A DNA stretch of 15,157 nt, from assembly GCF_946481155.1 (NCBI RefSeq), contig NZ_CAMLMK010000070.1:1-15157 (forward strand), given 5' to 3'. This stretch comes from an uncultured Flavobacterium sp. GTDB taxonomy: Bacteria; Bacteroidota; Bacteroidia; Flavobacteriales; Flavobacteriaceae. The notes under the pieces are model-generated. The model saw nothing but the letters and a program-made list of their open reading frames with translations. It had not been told where the DNA came from and did no database searches. The translations under genes were made by a program, and so were the position numbers. Shown here in pieces: positions 14,191 through 15,157 of this stretch; position 1 is the stretch's first letter, and the number at the start of each line of letters is the position of its first letter.

Positions 14191-14199
14191 ACAGCTAAT

Positions 14200-14904
14200 T
14201 TATTCGTTTGCGAAAACTATACTATGACAGGCTACAACGGCAGCGGTTTCCGTACGCAATCGGGTATTGCCCAAAGATACCGGAAGATACTTGTTTTGTA
14301 ACGCTAATTCGATTTCTTTTTCAGAAAAATCACCTTCAGGGCCTATAAGAATGATGTATTTTTCATTTGGTTTAATTATTTCCTTCAGTAATTTTTTATC
14401 CGTTTCTTCACAATGGGCAATGCAAAGGTTTCCCTGATGTTCTTGTTTAATGAATTCTTTCAGTGAAATAGGCTCGTTCAGTTTAGGTAAATGCAACTGC
14501 AGCGATTGCTTCATCGCGGATTGGATTATCTTATCAAAACGTTCTGTCTTGATGACTTTTCTTTCCGAATGCTCACAAATAATCGGCGTGATTTCATGAA
14601 CACCTATTTCAGTGGCTTTTTCTAAAAACCATTCAAAACGATCATTCATTTTTGTTGGCGCAACTGCTAAATGCAAATAAAAACCAGTTGGCTCCTGAGT
14701 TTCAGTTTTATTGATTTTGACTGTACATTTCTTATCCGAAGCCAATATGATTTCCGTGTGAAATAAATTTCCCAGTCCGTTTGTCACATGTAAAATATCG
14801 CCTTCTTTTTTACGCAAGACTTTAACAATGTGCTTACTTTCTTCCTTATCAAAAGAGAATTCGGTTACTGTTGAATTTATATCGGGATTGTAGAATAACT
14901 GCAT
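14200..14904 (-). CDS. rsmE: 16S rRNA (uracil1498-N3)-methyltransferase RsmE
   Basis: 234 residues from the ATG at 14904-14902 (MQLFYNP). A longer frame to 14988 reads through the tsaD end and adds 28 residues unlike the family, so it is rejected. The N-terminal PUA-like domain (about 1-70, with ESKHIVKVLRKKEGD) binds RNA. The C-terminal SPOUT knot has KMNDRFEWFLEKATEIGV (85-102), GPEGDFS (188-194) and LGNTRLRTETAA (211-222), the SAM-binding knot loops. It methylates N3 of U1498 in 16S rRNA of the 30S subunit. The start is one base after the tsaD stop (TAG-T-ATG), so translation is likely coupled. Confidence 0.95.
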   Translation of the reverse strand: MQLFYNPDINSTVTEFSFDKEESKHIVKVLRKKEGDILHVTNGLGNLFHTEIILASDKKCTVKINKTETQEPTGFYLHLAVAPTKMNDRFEWFLEKATEIGVHEITPIICEHSERKVIKTERFDKIIQSAMKQSLQLHLPKLNEPISLKEFIKQEHQGNLCIAHCEETDKKLLKEIIKPNEKYIILIGPEGDFSEKEIELALQNKYLPVSLGNTRLRTETAAVVACHSIVFANE

Positions 14905-14905
14905 A

Positions 14906-15157
14906 CTAAAATTCGATTCGCGCTTTAGATACCACAGAAGCATCATTAAACTGATTGTGTAAATATTTATGATAACCAACAATACCAATCATCGCCGCAT
15001 TGTCGGTCGTATACTCAAATTTCGGAATAAAGGTTTTCCAGCCGTATTTGTTTTCGCCTTCTTTTAAGGTATTACGGATTCCTGAATTTGCCGAGACTCC
15101 GCCGCCAATGGCAATCTGGTTAATTCCGGTTTCTACTACGGCAATTTTCAGCTTATC
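14906..15157 (-). CDS. tsaD: C-terminal part of tRNA t6A synthase subunit TsaD, cut by the window edge
   Basis: 84 codons including TAG at 14908-14906, open to the window end. The translated part contains IAIGGGVSANSGIRNTL and later FEYTTDNAAMIGIVGYHKY. The GGVSANxxLR loop (nucleotide binding) and TDNAAMI (whose Asp binds the active-site metal) are diagnostic of the TsaD/Kae1/Qri7 family. The enzyme, with TsaB and TsaE, transfers threonylcarbamoyl to A37 of ANN-reading tRNAs. The sequence ends VVSKARIEF. It is the first visible gene of the tsaD-rsmE-DUF4159 unit. Confidence 0.95.
   Translation of the reverse strand, partial: DKLKIAVVETGINQIAIGGGVSANSGIRNTLKEGENKYGWKTFIPKFEYTTDNAAMIGIVGYHKYLHNQFNDASVVSKARIEF

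Noticed and set aside
14905..14988. Longer start of rsmE (28 extra residues)
   Set aside because: This stretch is the end of tsaD in another frame, and the RsmE family begins at MQLFYNP.

Overview
The window looks like chromosomal DNA of a Flavobacterium-type bacterium (Bacteroidota, Flavobacteriaceae). It is AT-rich. Gene starts lack Shine-Dalgarno motifs and have A/T-rich leaders. At least two promoters carry the Bacteroidota -7 element TAnnTTTG. Many products have short flavobacterial signal peptides ending in ...AQ or a lipobox followed by acidic residues. The gene content is mostly housekeeping, and most genes lie on the minus strand. I see no insertion sequence, prophage, CRISPR array or defence locus.

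Layout, left to right. Positions 1-82 hold the signal-peptide end of a minus-strand gene cut by the window edge. Next come a minus-strand pair, an acyl-CoA (methylcrotonyl-CoA-type) carboxylase beta subunit followed by a small exported protein, closed by a hairpin terminator. Diverging from them is a plus-strand phosphate-uptake operon, a DUF47/PhoU-like protein and a PiT phosphate transporter. Its promoter overlaps three perfectly phased 11-bp TTAACA repeats that look like a Pho box. A perfect palindromic terminator separates it from a converging SH3b-NlpC/P60 peptidase. A thiolase follows, with a heptanucleotide-repeat hairpin between the two. A plus-strand tRNA cluster (Ser-GCU, Pro-UGG, Arg-UCU) has its own promoter and terminator.

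The right half is all minus strand: a predicted lipoprotein of unknown function; an operon of AI-2E-family membrane protein, THUMP-like methyltransferase (TTG start) and small exported protein; two tandem, closely related M43 zinc metalloprotease lipoproteins, each with its own terminator; and the operon tsaD (partial)-rsmE-DUF4159.

Functional links: the carboxylase beta subunit and the thiolase fit branched-chain amino acid and acyl-CoA catabolism. DUF47 and PiT form one phosphate-uptake unit. TsaD (t6A37 of tRNA), RsmE (m3U1498 of 16S rRNA) and the THUMP-like enzyme are RNA-modification factors or candidates. The most notable signals are regulatory: the Pho-box-like array and the heptad inverted repeat. 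I did not find a convincing new multi-gene system.
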